Shown: positions 20,701-34,587 of the stretch, piece by piece
How the letters are laid out: the number at the start of each line of letters is the position of its first letter
Position numbering within the stretch: position 1 is the first letter of the stretch
Assembly: GCA_008694505.1 (NCBI GenBank)
Contig: VZDJ01007749.1
Location: forward strand, 4,554,941 to 4,618,940
Length of the DNA: 64,000 bases
Direction of reading: 5' to 3'
Source of the DNA: Cyanoderma ruficeps
Taxonomy: Eukaryota > Chordata > Aves > Passeriformes > Timaliidae
Program-made: the position numbers and the translations under genes
Notes under the pieces: generated by a model
Seen by the model: the letters and a program-made list of their open reading frames with translations, nothing else
Database searches by the model: none
Told to the model about the DNA's origin: nothing

Positions 20701-23700
20701 CCCAAAGTGCTTCCCCTGCTGAGGGCTGAAGCCTGAATAGAAACATACAGCAAGTGAAAGGAGCTTCTGCCTCACCTCCCAGGCCCCTCAAAGCCATGGC
20801 TGTGAGAAGACCCTTCTTGCTGCTCTTGCACCGACTCTGACCTTGGCCCCCTGACCCAGCTGGGATCTCCCATGTGCTTTCCTACCCACAGTGGCTTTGG
20901 GGAGGGAGCAGAGCTGGCGTTTTGTGGCATTGTACATCACAGGAGGAGCATGGAGTGTGGATGGCTGAGATGTGCAGGTGTGCAGCTTGTGCACAAGCTG
21001 CTGGCCCTTGCAGCAGAGCTGCCTTTCATGGCAAGGCTCTGCCACCTGCTCAGCTCTGCTCAGGTGCCTGTGGCCAAGCTCCTGACAGCATGTGGGCTGT
21101 TCTCTCACAGGGAGCAGGAATAATGCACCTGGAATCATATTAAAATGTTAAAATTGCAAACAAAACCCAGTTGAGAAGGATGGCTGGTAGACATGTGCAC
21201 GGGAACACAGCATGGCTTTTCCCCCTCCCTTGTCTCCATTCCAGAGGTTCAGGTGAGGCTCCTCACCAGCCTTCTGCTCCTCTGGAAAGTTCTGGTCCTG
21301 AATTCCTTAAGGAAGCCATGCCCTGGCTCCTGCCTCGTCTCCTCAGGGGATGTGGGTATGGGCTGGTGTCTGCTGGATGCTCCCCATCACCTCGCTGGTG
21401 GGAGGACAAGAACCCATTTGGAATCAGGGATGATGGGGTTTCTCCAGGTGACATAAAGAGACTCTGCATTTCATTCCAGCTGTCCAGCAATAGAATATAT
21501 TTAACTTTAAAAAAAAATATCCACAGTATCAAAACACAAGAAGTCACAATCCAATACTGGGTGATATAAATAGGCATACAAGTGGTCCTCTGCAACCCCT
21601 CAGTTTGGGCTCCAGTACGAAAATGAAAGGTGGGCTCACCAGCAAGGTGCAAATGGCACAGGTGGGCAGGCCCCTGCTCCCTCCTTCCTAGGGTGGAAAA
21701 TCTGATGCATCCATGCATGGCCCAAACCAAGGAGAATCCCCCTCCCAGCCTTGGGAACAGTGGCTATGTCAGGGTGTGGTGGGTGAAGGGGGGGTGTGGG
21801 TCAGGGTGGGATCACTTGCTGGGTGTTTGGGCACTGCCATCACCTCCAGGCACTGCTGGTAGAGGTGAGCCCCTGTTCTGATCCCAAGCCAAAATTTGCC
21901 ATTCCCTTTTCCCTGCCTGTTGAAAGCATTCTTAGAGCTGGAAGATGGATTGAGCTACTCTGGCCCTTGCCATTCTTAGAGCCTGAACAAAGCTTTCACT
22001 TGCCATTGCAGCATTCCAGCAGTGGGGACAGGGCATTGCTGCTTCCCTCTGGCCAATGTGTGGGAAGAGAAGCAGGCCTTGAATTTTAGCATGGCTTCGT
22101 TATTTACACAGATGACAAGCGGAGGAAGGATGGGTTGTGGATAGCATGAGCTCTGGTGGGACTCACTGTAATTAACCCTGTTCAGATGGTGCCACTGTGA
22201 CCTGGGATTTTGCACCATGCTGCTCCCACAGGGGGATGGGAATGCTGAGTGCCAGCTTGGGAAATAAATTGCAGCACTGCTTCAAAGTGCATCATGTGTG
22301 TGAGCAAAGTCAGCTGGAAAATACAGGGCTGTGTTGCCACGCTGTGGTTAGCTAGTGTGTGGGAGAAGATACTGCTTTTTCCTGGGAGGAATATCAGATC
22401 TAGCCAGGGTTTTCTCTTATCTGGGGTTTAGATGTCAAGGAAATCTGGTGGTGTCTTGCAGCGGATGCAATTTGGGCTGGGTAGCAATAAAATGCACCCT
22501 GGCTGGAGTGTATGCATGTGTGTGAACTGCAGGGTCATCCCAGAATAAGCAAGAGGCGAGGAATAAAATGGCCCTCTGAAGAATACTGGGACTGTGAGGT
22601 TCAGCTTCCTGCCCACAGAGCTCAGCACAACACTCACAGCAAGACTTAAGGGGCAATTTTCAGCAGAACTGGAAGGTCTGTAATAAAATGTGTGACAGTC
22701 AGTGCATGTGGGGAGGAACATGCAGCTGTGTGTGTTGGGAAGCACAGGGTGTGGCACAGATGGAGTCACCTCTCACATCTGACACTCCTGACCCCATGGC
22801 TGTGTGTGCCAGAGCTGCTCCCAGCACAAAACCCCACTGACCTTCCCAGCTGTGACTGCCAGGGCTGAGAGCTGTGCCAAGTCCCTGCAGCAAGTATGGC
22901 CAACCAGGCAAAAGGCTGGGAGGGTGGGGGTCACCTGCCAAAGCACCTTTTCCATGATAAATATGGATTTGGCAACACCAATGAACTTGGAAACATCGCA
23001 CTGTGCCCTGCGTTGCAATGGCTGGGCTGACCCAGAATGAAGCTGGTTTTTGACTGGCTACACATCTGGGTTGGTTCCCACCTGGAATTGCTTTCCAATG
23101 AGTAATAAATCAGTTGTTCAGCCTGGCTGGGTTCAAGTACCAAGAAATTATTTCATTAAAGCCCTTTTTTGGGGGTGGTTTGGTTTTTTGAGAAGCCTGT
23201 TTTTCACAATCAGTGAGGAGCAGCAGAAAATTCTGTGTTGCTGGCAGATGGGGGTGAAGCAACTGCGTTTATTCTTCGTTACCCACTATCACTCTTTAGC
23301 TGTGAAACCGGCATGTCGAACATCTACATTTATGAAGCAGGAGATGCTGCTGGGACAGCTGGGTGCCATGCACTTTGGACCAGAGGAAGGGCTCGGGCTG
23401 TGCCCTCTGGCTGTGCTGGCGAGGAGGCAGGGCTGGCTCGCAGCGACGGTCACAGCACAGCTCCCAGGGGAGGGCGGGGACTTATCCAGCCCCGGGGGAC
23501 GTGGAGGTGTTGTCCCCTTTGTAATGCTTCGAAAGAGGTGAGAAAGCGCTGGGTGGTTAATTTTACCCTAAAGAGAAAGAAAGTAATTGTTGGTGGGGGA
23601 AAGCTCCAAATTTTCACTCGTACCTGTGTCTTCACAGCGTGGCTCTTCTTGTCAGTGCCTGGATTGTGGGCACCAGACGCGCTCCTCCAGAGGCTGCCAG

Positions 23701-23930
23701 CTGCCACAGAACGCTGACCTCTTGTGGGAAGAGGGAAACCAAGTCACAGGGGAGGGTGGGATGCTAAAGATGGGATGAGAAGAACCCCCTGGTGACCACA
23801 GCCCTGCCCTGGGCTCAGTCTCTGAGCTCCCCACAGCTCCCCACTACGTGCCATGGGGAGACCTGAAGCCAAGGTGAGGGGCTCACCACAGGCTGCTGCT
23901 CACACCGGGGCTGGGGGGAGCTTGGCAGAG
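17726..23930. other. Intergenic sequence between the convergent genes
   Basis: More than 6 kb hold no recognisable exon or RNA gene. Open frames of up to about 140 residues (for example 20060-20491) are proline/serine-rich, overlap on both strands and look like chance. The lower part could belong to a longer STUM 3' UTR if the poly(A) site at about 23268 is used. A small duplication is listed separately. Confidence 0.5.
19208..19267. repeat. 30-bp tandem duplication
   Basis: The string cagtggctgttttggtggg occurs twice with a 30-base step. It is a local duplication of no evident function. Confidence 0.85.
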
Positions 23931-23935
23931 CTACT

Positions 23936-23941
23936 TTTATT
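23936..23941 (-). terminator. STUM: Candidate STUM poly(A) signal
   Basis: TTTATT on the plus strand is AATAAA on the minus strand, with GT-rich sequence (ggtgtgag, cctgtggtgag) after it. It would give a 3' UTR of about 4.2 kb. A second candidate is at 23268-23273. RNA data are needed to choose between them. Confidence 0.4.
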
Positions 23942-26900
23942 CAGGGCTCTTGGAAAAAGCAGAGGGATTTATCATTGTTATTACTACTACAGGACAGCCT
24001 TGAGGAAAATGCAATTTGATGCTTGCTGCCTGGTAGCAAGGCCAATCTATAAAGTGGCTCCTGTCCTAAAGCTGAGAGTGGGAAACTGTCTGCTTCTAAT
24101 TAAAATCAATTAAACAAATCACCACAATAGGCAAAATTAAGGCTTTTTGTCCTGGGCGTCATTTGACAGATTTCAGAGCCTCTGAAGTGGTGCATTGAGT
24201 GCTTTCTTGGCTTCACCAATTCAATAAGAAGGTCAAAGATAAGAAAAAACTTTACAGAGCAAAACCTGAAAGTAAATTATAAATCCCACACCTCGTCTGT
24301 GCAGTGCTGCACTGCAGTACCAAACTCCTTCATGCAATAAATGCAGACAGCACCCAGACCTAACCAAAGGGATGCTCCCAGAGACCTGCAGCCATCTCAG
24401 GGAGAGTAGCATTTCCATTCAATCCTTTCCCAGCCAATCCAATTCTCCCATCCTCACTAGAGCACAGAGATAGACAGCACCAAGCGTGGCCCAAAAGGTC
24501 AGCAAAACCCTGGTGATGCTGATGAGAAGCTTATTCTGTCCCTTTTTGTTCCCAGGGGCCCTTTTGTGGAGGTGCTGGGTCTCTAGGATGGAGCACCAGC
24601 TGCTGCTCTGACATCTGATGCCACAGGAGATGAAACTTTTGGCAGTTTAGGCCCAGTGAAAATGTCAGCTTGTTTAATCCTCCCCAGTCTGAGGCTTCTT
24701 GTGCTGCCTGTCCACTACACATTTAGATCCACCTTCTACAAGTGAACCCAACTTCACAGGCACCAGAAAAAGTGGTTCTTAAGCCACGCCTGCTGCTCCT
24801 GTTTCAGAGCTTCTGCACCCAAAGGTTTTGCCTGGTTCCTTTTATCCATGGCCCATGATCCGTGCCTTCAGGGTCTCCTGCACACCCGTCCTGACACCAC
24901 GGCACAACTAACTTGATGCTTGGGCAGTGTTTGGTGTTTCACTTGACCCAGCCATTCTGTTTTGGCAAAGGTGAGGGGTAACCCCTGCTCTTTGTCATTG
25001 CACTCACTGCAGCTGAGCAGGCAAGTGGTTTGGGTGGCTTCAGGGCTAGGTATAGATCTCAAAAAAAGAGTTCTCACTGATGACAGAAGCAGCTTGTGAA
25101 GGTGTTTTCCAGATGTGCTACAGATTCCCTGTTTGCTATTGGCTAGGATCCTATTTACCCCTTATTTTCCCAGATGGGAAATGGAGGAGCAGAGATGGTC
25201 TGTCTCACAGGAAATGCTGAACCTCAGTTCTGTAACACCTGTACAGCCCAGGAAGCCACAGAGCTGCAGATGCCACAGCACAGGCCACTCCCTGAACCAG
25301 TCAGTCCCTTTGGTAGAAATGGACAAAGATACTTGAAATTGCTGAATGTTGTGAGCAGAAATCATTTTGGCCATCGCTGTGGCAGTGATAATCTTCAGGA
25401 ACACATCCTCTGGATTTAATCCAGGTCCCAGATGGCTTTTGGGTTTTCCACCACTGACCTGCTTGATTGGTTTTCCCCAGCTGCTGCTGTCCTCCAAGCC
25501 TCTCTCTGCCAAAGCAAGGTAACTGTGGCTCTCTGCAGCGTGGCATTCTGGCAGGATAACTCTGCTGCTTTTCCTCTTGAGTGCTTCCAGCCCTGGACTA
25601 ATGAGAAGTACCAACTGGTACTTGTCTTCCAAGGAAACCTTGGCTCCTCTGCTGTCTGTGTTTTGTGGCTTTTGTCACTCTAGAAACTGATGGGTTTTCA
25701 TCTGTTTTCCTCTAAAATGACAAATGCACAGTTCTCCTGTCTGCACCATGTCATGATCTTCACTTTTTATGCAGTAGCCCAAAAAGTGGAGCTCAGCATC
25801 CCTGTTTGGATGCAGGGTAGTGATTAAATACCTCTTCCTGTCTGTCCAGCATGGCAATATGAGCAACAATTTAGGGTGTGAGGCAAGAGAAATGCAGCCT
25901 GACCTACTCCTGTGCTTCTGCCATGGGTTTGCTTAGGAGACCTGCCATTTTTCCTTACCATATACAGCCAACTGTACCAATACACTGCCTTACCTGAAGT
26001 CTGACTTGGTAAAACATACAATTAATTGTGTGTGTTACAAATTTGCCTCCCTGTTTATATATCTATATTTTTCCAATCAAGACTGCAGAGATCAGAGGAA
26101 ATGCTTGACCCAGCATCTTCACAATGATGGCTGGTGCTCCCAAGGCTCCCAGCTCTCTCCCCCTTTCTCCTCTTCAGGAAGCCCAAAGCTTTTTATAGTG
26201 CACAGCCACGGAAGGGTGAAGTGAAAAAAGTCTGTCATCCCTTCTGACACCTGCATTGGATAAATGGGCATAGTTTGGAGGGGTCCTGTCCCAGCACAAG
26301 TTAGTTGGGACTGTGGATGCTGCTTTGTCCTTAGCCCTGAAGAAGGGAGAACAAAGAGGTACTGATGCCTGCTTTCCATGGGCTGTGGGCTCACAGCGCA
26401 GTGTGGGCATTGGGCAGGGAGGAAACTTTCTGGGATGAGAGGAGTCGCATTAAATCCAGACAGTGTCCAGGCATCAGGAGAACAGCAGGGGCTGTGGGGA
26501 GGCTAAGCCAGAGGTTTGCAACCAAAATACCAAAGCTGCTTCCCCTGCAGCTCTCTGTGGGATCACTGACAGGTGCCCTGCCCAGCCCAGGGCCCTCCTC
26601 CTCCCTTGGTGAGCAGCTCAGGGGCACTTGCTGCTTTTTGACACCCCAGCTCTCTTTACAACAGGAGGTATTTTAGCTGACAGGACCTGTTTTGCGTGGA
26701 AAATAAAAAGCTTTGTTAAAAGCAGACCATTGTACTGGGAGAGGCTGGACACTTGTAGGGCAGGGAGATTTGCTGCCATCCCTTTCTCATCATCTGCCTC
26801 TTGGCAGGAGCAATGGGCTGGGACTGGGTCTCAGCTCTGCCACCCTTGGGTGGTTCCCAGTTTTGGCAGTGGGTTTGTGTGAAACTCCTCTGGCTGGAAA

Positions 26901-28159
26901 GGCCCTCCCTGTGTGTGAGCAGCCTGGCTTTGCCTTCCTTCAGCAGGGCTCCTCCTGCCATCTTTTTGGAGAGGAACAGCATCCAGGTGCGGACACCAAG
27001 CCGAGCTCCTGTCGCCCTGCTGCGGTCAGAGGGATCACTCCACCTGCAGCCACTGCAACCCTGCACATGCTGTTCCAGCCATGAAATCACAGCCTCACCC
27101 AGCCTGGCCATGGGCCTTCCAACAACAACAGCTCCCAAGCACCTGTCTAGTACACACAGCTCCAGGTTGTGATCCTGGAGTTTTGGATACTTACCTGGGG
27201 AAGCAGACCTGGGACGCTGCTTCAGCCAGGAGCACTCGTCGCGCTCTAAGAGGATCCATTTCCAAAGCATGGAGACACTGCCAGCAAGTCCCCTTCAGGG
27301 GCAGGAAAATCTTGTACTTTGGCTCCCCCAGTATTGTTTTACACAAGAGGCTTTTGGCAGCATGAGGCTGTACTTGCTGCCCTAGAGGCGAGGTGCTGCA
27401 GGACACCAGTCCTGTGCTAGGAAAAGTGTCCCCTGGGCTGGTGGGAGCTCTGGTCTTTGCATGGTGGCAGCGGATGGAAGCAGGCGATGGCCCCGGTCAC
27501 TTCAGCAGTACAATACGATTTACAGCAAGCACGTTTCTCAACACATCTGTGGGGACACAGCTTCTGTGAACATCATATATACGCAGACAGCAGAGGGGGC
27601 TGGCTTGGACCCTCCGCTGCTGCAAAGCAGTCACGGATGGAATCTCAGGGCGGGAAAAAAGTACCACTGGTTTGCTTTTACATCCTGTACATATATCTAT
27701 GAATAGCTCCTTGGCATTCGATGTTCACAGCCAGCGTCCTTTAACAGCGAGCATAAAAAGGAGGCAAAACATCTTCAGCAACCTGCCCCTGGGAGCAGAG
27801 GGAAAGCAGCATCTCCCCCTCCCTCGGTTCAGCTGCCTGCCCAGGTGCCACCTTCGCCAAGGGTGTTTCCTTGTCTCGGCACCCTCGTCCTCCTCGTCGG
27901 CCGCCCGCCGGGTGCTGGCCGGGACCAGTCCTAAGCCAAGCCGTGCTCGCCTCATCTCCGCTGCTCAGGGGCCTCAGTGCAAGTCTGCGCCGGCTGCTCT
28001 GCATCTCCGCTCCGCTGGACGGGCAGGGAACCGGGCAGACACAAGGACACAAAACAAAAGGGAGAAGAAGAGAGACAAAGGGTAATCAAAAGGTCCGTGG
28101 CCCACGGCTGCCAAAGGAAATCTCTCGCCGTGTTTCTTTGACCATACTTGTCCCAGCCA
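23936..28159 (-). other. STUM: Probable STUM 3' untranslated region
   Basis: This is minus-strand sequence after the STUM stop at 28160-28162. No earlier good AATAAA was seen on that strand. The first part, 27720-28100, is GC-rich with several CpGs. Open frames in the region overlap on both strands and are not supported. The 3' boundary is inferred only. Confidence 0.5.
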
Positions 28160-28194
28160 CTACAGCTGCTGTGGGATCCCCTGTTCCTTGTAGC
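28160..28194 (-). CDS. STUM: STUM terminal coding exon
   Basis: On the minus strand, the strong acceptor cccttcccctccctcctcacag leads into GC TAC AAG, encoding YKEQGIPQQL and a TAG stop at 28160-28162. The two leading bases complete a serine codon with the single base (A) left at the end of the previous exon, so the splice phase agrees. The short polar tail closes the small membrane protein. It matches the C-terminus of the vertebrate STUM family as I remember it. Only 35 coding bases are present, so the exon escapes open-frame searches; it was found by looking for the expected tail in phase. An extra small exon in the 8.4 kb intron cannot be excluded. Confidence 0.88.
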
Positions 28195-31100
28195 CTGTGA
28201 GGAGGGAGGGGAAGGGAACATGATTAGAGTTAATTCCAAATCAGGACCCTCGGCGAGGCTCAAGCAAGCCACGAGCCTGGTTTACCAGGAGTGGCAAAAA
28301 CCACGTGGGAAAACGGGGGCTGCCAGGTTCCTCCTTGTGACCAGGCTGCCCAGGACAGCCACCCTGCCCTGCTTTAGCCAGCAGCTGCCTGGGACTGCCA
28401 CCTTCCTGGGCACAGCCTTGTGGATGCTGGCAGCTAGCCCTGCTGCTGTGGCACCCGCCTGCCACCAGCCTGGCACGGGCACCTCGACTTGAAGAGATTG
28501 TAAAGGCACAGCAGGTACCAGTGGTCACCAATTCCAGCCCAATAACCTAAAATTTTCATGAAGTGTGTTTTTCTGCAGTGCAGGGGAAATGGATGCCCTT
28601 GTATCCTGCTCCAGAGACACCGCTGTTCCCAAGCACTGCCCTGGTCGTGCATCCGACACACATCTCTCCTTGGGATCTACTTGTGTTTGAACCTCGTCCT
28701 CCCAGGGCATGGCCAGCTAGGAGGAGGTTGGTTTCCTTTTTTTGTTCTCATGCTAGCTTTTGCTGATGGCGCTCCCAGCAGCAACCAATTTGTGCTGCAG
28801 TTTGTTCAGGTGAACAAACACCTCTGAGAGGAGAAGGGGAATGCCTTGAATCACAGGCTGACATGTCAAACACAGACCTTGAGTTGCTTCCAGTGATATT
28901 CTCACTGCCTGGCTCTGCACTTGCTTTGCTCCAGCCCAGCAGAATTACAGGTGCTTTTGTTAGGGCATAGCAGCCATCCAGTGGACCTGGAGGAAACTGA
29001 TCTTTTCAGCAGCAAACCCAAGGAAACTGCCTGGATCCCTGCTCCTTCATGCCCTTTCCTCTTCCTGTGGCCAGGAGGTTTGATGCACTTCCCAAGCAAG
29101 ACAACAAAGCCCTTGGGGTCCCCATGGTGTTCCAGCCACATGGAGGTTGCATGGCCTCAAGCAGCCTGTCCTGCTGCTTGTCACAGCTCCTTGGGGCCCC
29201 ACATTATTTACAGTCCTGTACACAGCGATTGAGGGCAGGCTGCAAATCCCATATGGGACAGCTTCATCCCCTGGGGGACTAGGGCAGGGAAGGGCAGTAG
29301 GAGAGCACCTGCAGCTCCTGTGCTAGTACAAGATAACGAGAAAAATACTGGATTTTTTAACACTTTCCTAAGCGGCTGCAGTGACTGCCAGAAGTTTTCC
29401 CCACTTTCCTTTCAAGAGAAGCTGGGCTTGTTACTCTGACTGTATCAATGCAAAAAATCTCCTTATTAAAGAAGTGAACTCTCCTTACTTGCAGTGCCTG
29501 CCACAGTGAAGATCTTTCAACTAAAAAACTTTTTTTAAATCTGGAGGGGTTTTTTCCTTAATTTAAATAGTATAAGTATCCTGTCATTTTTATATCTTGA
29601 ATTTCAAATAAGCCTGAAATTTCGTATCTCAGAAGAATGCTTAACTTTTTAAACACTTTTCCATTTATGCTTTGTAATATTTCTTTCCAACCCCTGTCTT
29701 AGGCTTTTGTAAGTCCCTTGCAAAAACTGAACACAAAATACCAGCAGGTGCCAGAACCCCTATCTTTAAGCGACTTTTTTTCTGAACTAAGAATCGACTC
29801 CAGCAAATGAACTTTGCGGTACTTTGGAAAAAACCCACACATCCGCCCAGGTTTGGCAGTCTGGATCTCCTGCTGTTAAACAAGCACAAGGGACAGAATA
29901 ATGACACTTAACTGAATTTCTGCCTATTGTGTGCAGCTGAACAGAAAGACTCTCATCTCTTTCAAATAGCTTTTTCTAGGGGGAAAAGTGATGATTTCAC
30001 ATGCATTTATGTTTTAAGTGTGAGTCAGCTCTGAAGGCAAGGCGAGCTGGCTGGAAACTCATAATTTGGGCTTGTCTGCAGCATTGGTTTAATTTGTTTA
30101 GGGAGCAGAATTTAAAAAAAAAACCCAAATAACCCTATGGACCAGAAAGGTGCAGCCTGCCTTAAATTTTTGGCTAAAGTAAGAGTAACTTACTTGTGCA
30201 GCCATGCCTTTTACTGAGATTAAGAAATCCTTTCAGTCTGGCTATTGGTGTTGAAACTGGCTGGAAGGAAGTTACAGTGGCCAAGCCTATCCCTTTATAT
30301 GACCATAAGCCAAAAAATGGTAAACTTGTTTATTGCAATACTTCAGACTTAATTTATCCAATAGTTTATATGTGAGAATAGTTACTGCATTTCTTGCATA
30401 GGAATAGCTGTTCTGTATGAAGCAGCTTTACATTAATATGCCTGCAATAAAATTGAGGTGCAGCTCTGTAGAGCAGACAGCTCTGGGTACAGGATTAGAG
30501 TGGGCCTGTGCACACAGTCACTGATGTAATCCAATTTACTTGAAATTGCACTTCTCCTGTAAACCATTGCATGTAAGAGTGAGGCCAAAAACCCCAGTCT
30601 GTGCATAGGCTATTCTTCTGGGACTGGGTTCATGCAGAGGCTGGCTTCAGGATGCACTCAATGCTGAAACAAGTTCCTGCTCTGCTCCTTGGGGCATCCC
30701 CAGGGGCATTTCAATGCTGTGTGAAGATTTCCAGCATCCCTGGGGCTGTGCAGCCACAGGACAGACACAGAGACAGTTGGACACACACATGTAAAGGCAC
30801 ATGGCTGGACTTGGGCTGGGAGTGGGCAGCACTGGCCAAAGTGAATTCCAGATGTCCTGCCCCGAACGATGCTCGCTGCTCTCCATGGGAAACTGCCTCA
30901 GAGTGTGAGGAGGAGGAAGAACAGAAACAAACTTACCTTGTGAGACTTTGATGGTGAACAAAAGGAGGCAAAGGAACATGAAAGAAAGAGAGAGGGAGAA
31001 ATGTAACTGTAGACGATATATCTGAAACACATGGAGAACCAGAAGAGAGTGAACAAACTGAGGCTGCAGAGTAAACAGAGAACAGCTGCTCTACCATCAG

Positions 31101-33894
31101 ACATTCACAGCAGGGCTAAACATTTCTTAAAATCCTTGCACTTGAAGTGGATAATTTCCTCTGGGCCTCTTGTTTAAAGATGATAGGGGAATCCTCATCT
31201 GCTTTTCCAGTCCCAAGCTGGACAGGCTGGATGGGCTAACACCTCTGAGCAATGCTCCTAGAAACTCTTTCCTCTGTGCAATTGGCATTTCGTGGGTTTG
31301 ACTGAAGGGGAGCCACTGAAGGAAGGCATCAAACAAGACATCACAGTGTACCAAAGGGCTTATGGCATACCATTCACAGTCCCAGAATTGGGAAAACTAC
31401 ACCTGAAGAGGTTTTGGCAGCTTTCCTGTTCAGTTTCCTTGTGCCCACAGGTAACTTGCAACCACAGCATGCCTCAGCCTGTCTAGATGCTGCAAACACT
31501 GGTGCTAATTAACATTCCTACAATGTTTTAAGAACTTACCCCACCACTGCATTTGGTAGGAAACTGCAAAAAAAGGGTGTTTTAATGACTTTCCTCAGGC
31601 CTAGTTTGGGGGACAGTTCTTCTTAGATTTTTTTAAAAAGTGTAATAGGTCTAAGCAGGCAATTTGTCTTTGGAATTTTCTTCATCTCATGAAGGGTTAC
31701 TGGTTGATTCGGGCCTCCTGCTCCCCTTTCCTTCCCAGGACAGCTGTGTTAGCTGCCCTAGCAGAGGCCCTGCAGAACAGAGAGGTTCGGTGATGCTTTC
31801 CCTCGGAGCCTGAGCATACAGTGACTGCGCAATCATCTGCTGCTGCTTCTGGCAGGGTCTGAACAGAGTAATTAGCAAAGGGGTGACAAGGATGGCATGA
31901 TTGCAGGTGAGTTCTCACTTCTGGCTGCCAATCAGCCCCAAGAGTCAGCCGAAGTCTCCGTCCAAGAGCCCAAGAGCGATGGTGCAGCCAAGCGCATCGT
32001 TCATTCAGAGGCCAAAAGCTGAGGGAGGGCTTCCTTGACTTCCTGGCTGCAGTCAGCAGAGGCAAAACAGTGCCTGGACAAACAGTCCCTGACTTGTGTC
32101 CCCTGTGCCACGTCAGGGTGACATTACTACATTATTTCTCTGGCTTTTCTGTCAAGAAATGGCACACAACCTTTCACACCGGGCTCTGAGCAGGAAGGGA
32201 CTTCCTGCAGAGGCCGTTCCACTGTGTTCATTCTGCACAGTGGGGCTAACGCAGGTGTGGGCTGGGAACAAGGGGTGCCTCTAGCTGAGGGAGCTTTGCC
32301 TGAAGGGCCTTAGGAGGCTGGTTTTCCAGTTGGCTTTGGCCAGCTATTTAGCTCTGGTTTGCCTCAGCTCTGTGCATTGTCCCCTGTTGAAGGAGAGCAC
32401 GCTGCAGCAGCACTGCCCAGCCAATTTTTGGCAGAAGAATTAAGAGCTTCCTTGTAATTCTGCCTTTGCCTTCAGACAGCAGGTACAGCAAAGAACCATT
32501 CACAAAGTCATATGGACTGCTTAAAGAAGATATCTCTGGTGTCCAGTGGGGGCAGCTGGAAGTTGGGTTAAATTAGCAGAGAAAATACCCTATGCTGTGG
32601 TGCTGCCCAAAGTAATTAAGTGTGACAGCAAAACTGCATTCCATTTATCTTCCTTCTAGGATATTATCCTGCTAAAGGGGACCCTAGAGGAGAGGAGGGT
32701 TGGACAGGACCCCCATGTCAGTCAGTCTCTTGCTGTGTCCCACCTAGTCCCTGACAGACACGGGTCTACCCACTCTTGGAGTCTTCCAGGGGCAGAGAGA
32801 GCAGATCCTGCCACGCCACCTCTGCAGCACTTCGACCTTACTGGAGGAAAATTGTCTTCTAATTTCCACACAGGTCGTTCCTGGTGTTATTTAAGTCTGT
32901 CTTAGGCTGAACTGCTGCCCTCTCACATTTATTAGCCTGCTGAACACCTTCATCATCAACACACCTGCTGTCTTATGGTTCTCTGGACTCTCTCCAGGTT
33001 TTCCACTTGAAGTACAGCCTCCAAAGTTGGCCACAAGCCTCACCACAGCTTTATTCATGCAGAGAAAGGTGATGGGATCAGCGGAAGCCCTACAAGCTCT
33101 GCTCCCACCTGCCTGTGTGGTGTTTGTTCCCTCTACATCAATGTTCCCCCTGTGCCGCTTGTGACTCACTTGCAGCTGTCACGTCCTTCCCTGAAAAACG
33201 AGTTGTTCCCTAGTGTGTATTTATGCAGTTGGTTATTCCTTCTCTAGAGTCTTGGGCTTGTCCCTGCTGAGTAGCACTTACTGTTTCCAGGCCATTTCTT
33301 CGACTGGCCTGGATCTGGGCACTGCCCTCGCTGTGCCTGCTGTCCTCACAGCTGTGTGTGGCTGGGGAGCCTCTTCTCCAGTCCATTCTCAAGCTACAAA
33401 TGAAAATACTAAGCAGAGCTGGATTCAGGAGGGACCTTTCAATACACCTCTCTTTATCTCTTCCCAGGTCAGGAAAATCCATTGAGAGGAAAGTTCTCAA
33501 GCACATTTTCATGCAGGCCACGTCCCCCTGACTTGCTGGTAGGAACGCTGTGTGAGATGGGGTCAGCATCTGAAGGTTAGGAGGGATGGCTGACTGCTGC
33601 CAGCTCACACCAAATTAATTCCTCTGCCATCAAGGGGAATCAAGCCAGTCTGAGACAGCTCGCTCTGGACAGATCCATGGTGACTTTGTGGGGGTGTTTT
33701 TTATTTTCTAAATGCATGTGAGTCACTTACTTGATTACTTCTTCCAGGAACTGAAGCATTCCTGATTGGCCTCTAATTCTCCTTTTTCCCTCATTAAGGA
33801 CAGTGTGCCATTACCCTCAGACCAGACTCCCCCTTCCCATGCCTGGGAAATAGCACTAAAAGACGAAAAGATGCAAGGAGCCTCCTGTTCAAAA

Positions 33895-34018
33895 GGCATG
33901 TGGATGTGGCACTAGGGGATGTGGTTCAGTGGTGGACATGATGGTGATGGGTTAAGATTTGGACTCAATGATTTTGGAGGTTTTTTCCAACCTCAGTGAT
34001 TTTATGATTCTGTGGTTC
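33895..34018 (+). mobile_element. CR1 LINE 3' end fragment
   Basis: The plus strand reads atgtggttcagtggtggaca, then gatgggttaagatttggact, then tttggaggttttttccaacc and ends tgattttatgattctgtgg. This is the order of the CR1 3' end, with its short terminal ATTCTRTG repeats. It is truncated and carries no coding part. Confidence 0.9.
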
Positions 34019-34561
34019 TAACTCCCTCCCAGCTCTCTACCAGCTAACAGAAAGGCAGGCCCAGATCCAGGCAGCGAGGCGATTATTCCTTAGGGAAAGC
34101 CTGAGCAGAGTTCCTGAGTCTCAGCTGCTCCCCACCCTCCTCCTCACTGCTAGCCCTCACCAGCTTAGACAGCACCTGCTGTGCCCTGCCTCTAGCCCAT
34201 CCAAATAGCCTGGTGCCCTCACAGGGACACATGGGATTGACCATTTTAAGGCAAGGGGACTAGAGGTGGGCAGCAGTTTCACACTTTTTTAACTATTTCT
34301 CATCTGCACACAGATTCAAGTTGCAGTGGTGTACGGTTTCTGTCCAGCACATCCAATGGTTTGCATACAAACAAAACCCAGCCAAAGCAAACTGGCAGTG
34401 TTCTTAAATGGAATGTCTTATTTCTTGCATTTGAAACATGGTTTCCTTCTTAAGTTATTATTCTTTTTTAAAATATAACAAGAACCAACCACTTTGGGTC
34501 TGACAGGACTGTTTCATCCAGGTAAGAGCAACCAATCACTTTGTTCTTTGTTTTGACTAAG

Positions 34562-34587
34562 TTCTCTTCTCTTCTCTTCTCTTCTCT
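34562..34587. repeat. (TTCTC)n microsatellite
   Basis: About five uninterrupted ttctc units lie within the STUM intron. Confidence 0.95.

Noticed and set aside
27725..28085. GC-rich frames just downstream of the STUM stop considered as a separate gene or as STUM coding sequence
   Set aside because: They do not resemble STUM, and the stop at 28160-28162 follows the expected family C-terminus. The region fits a 3' UTR.
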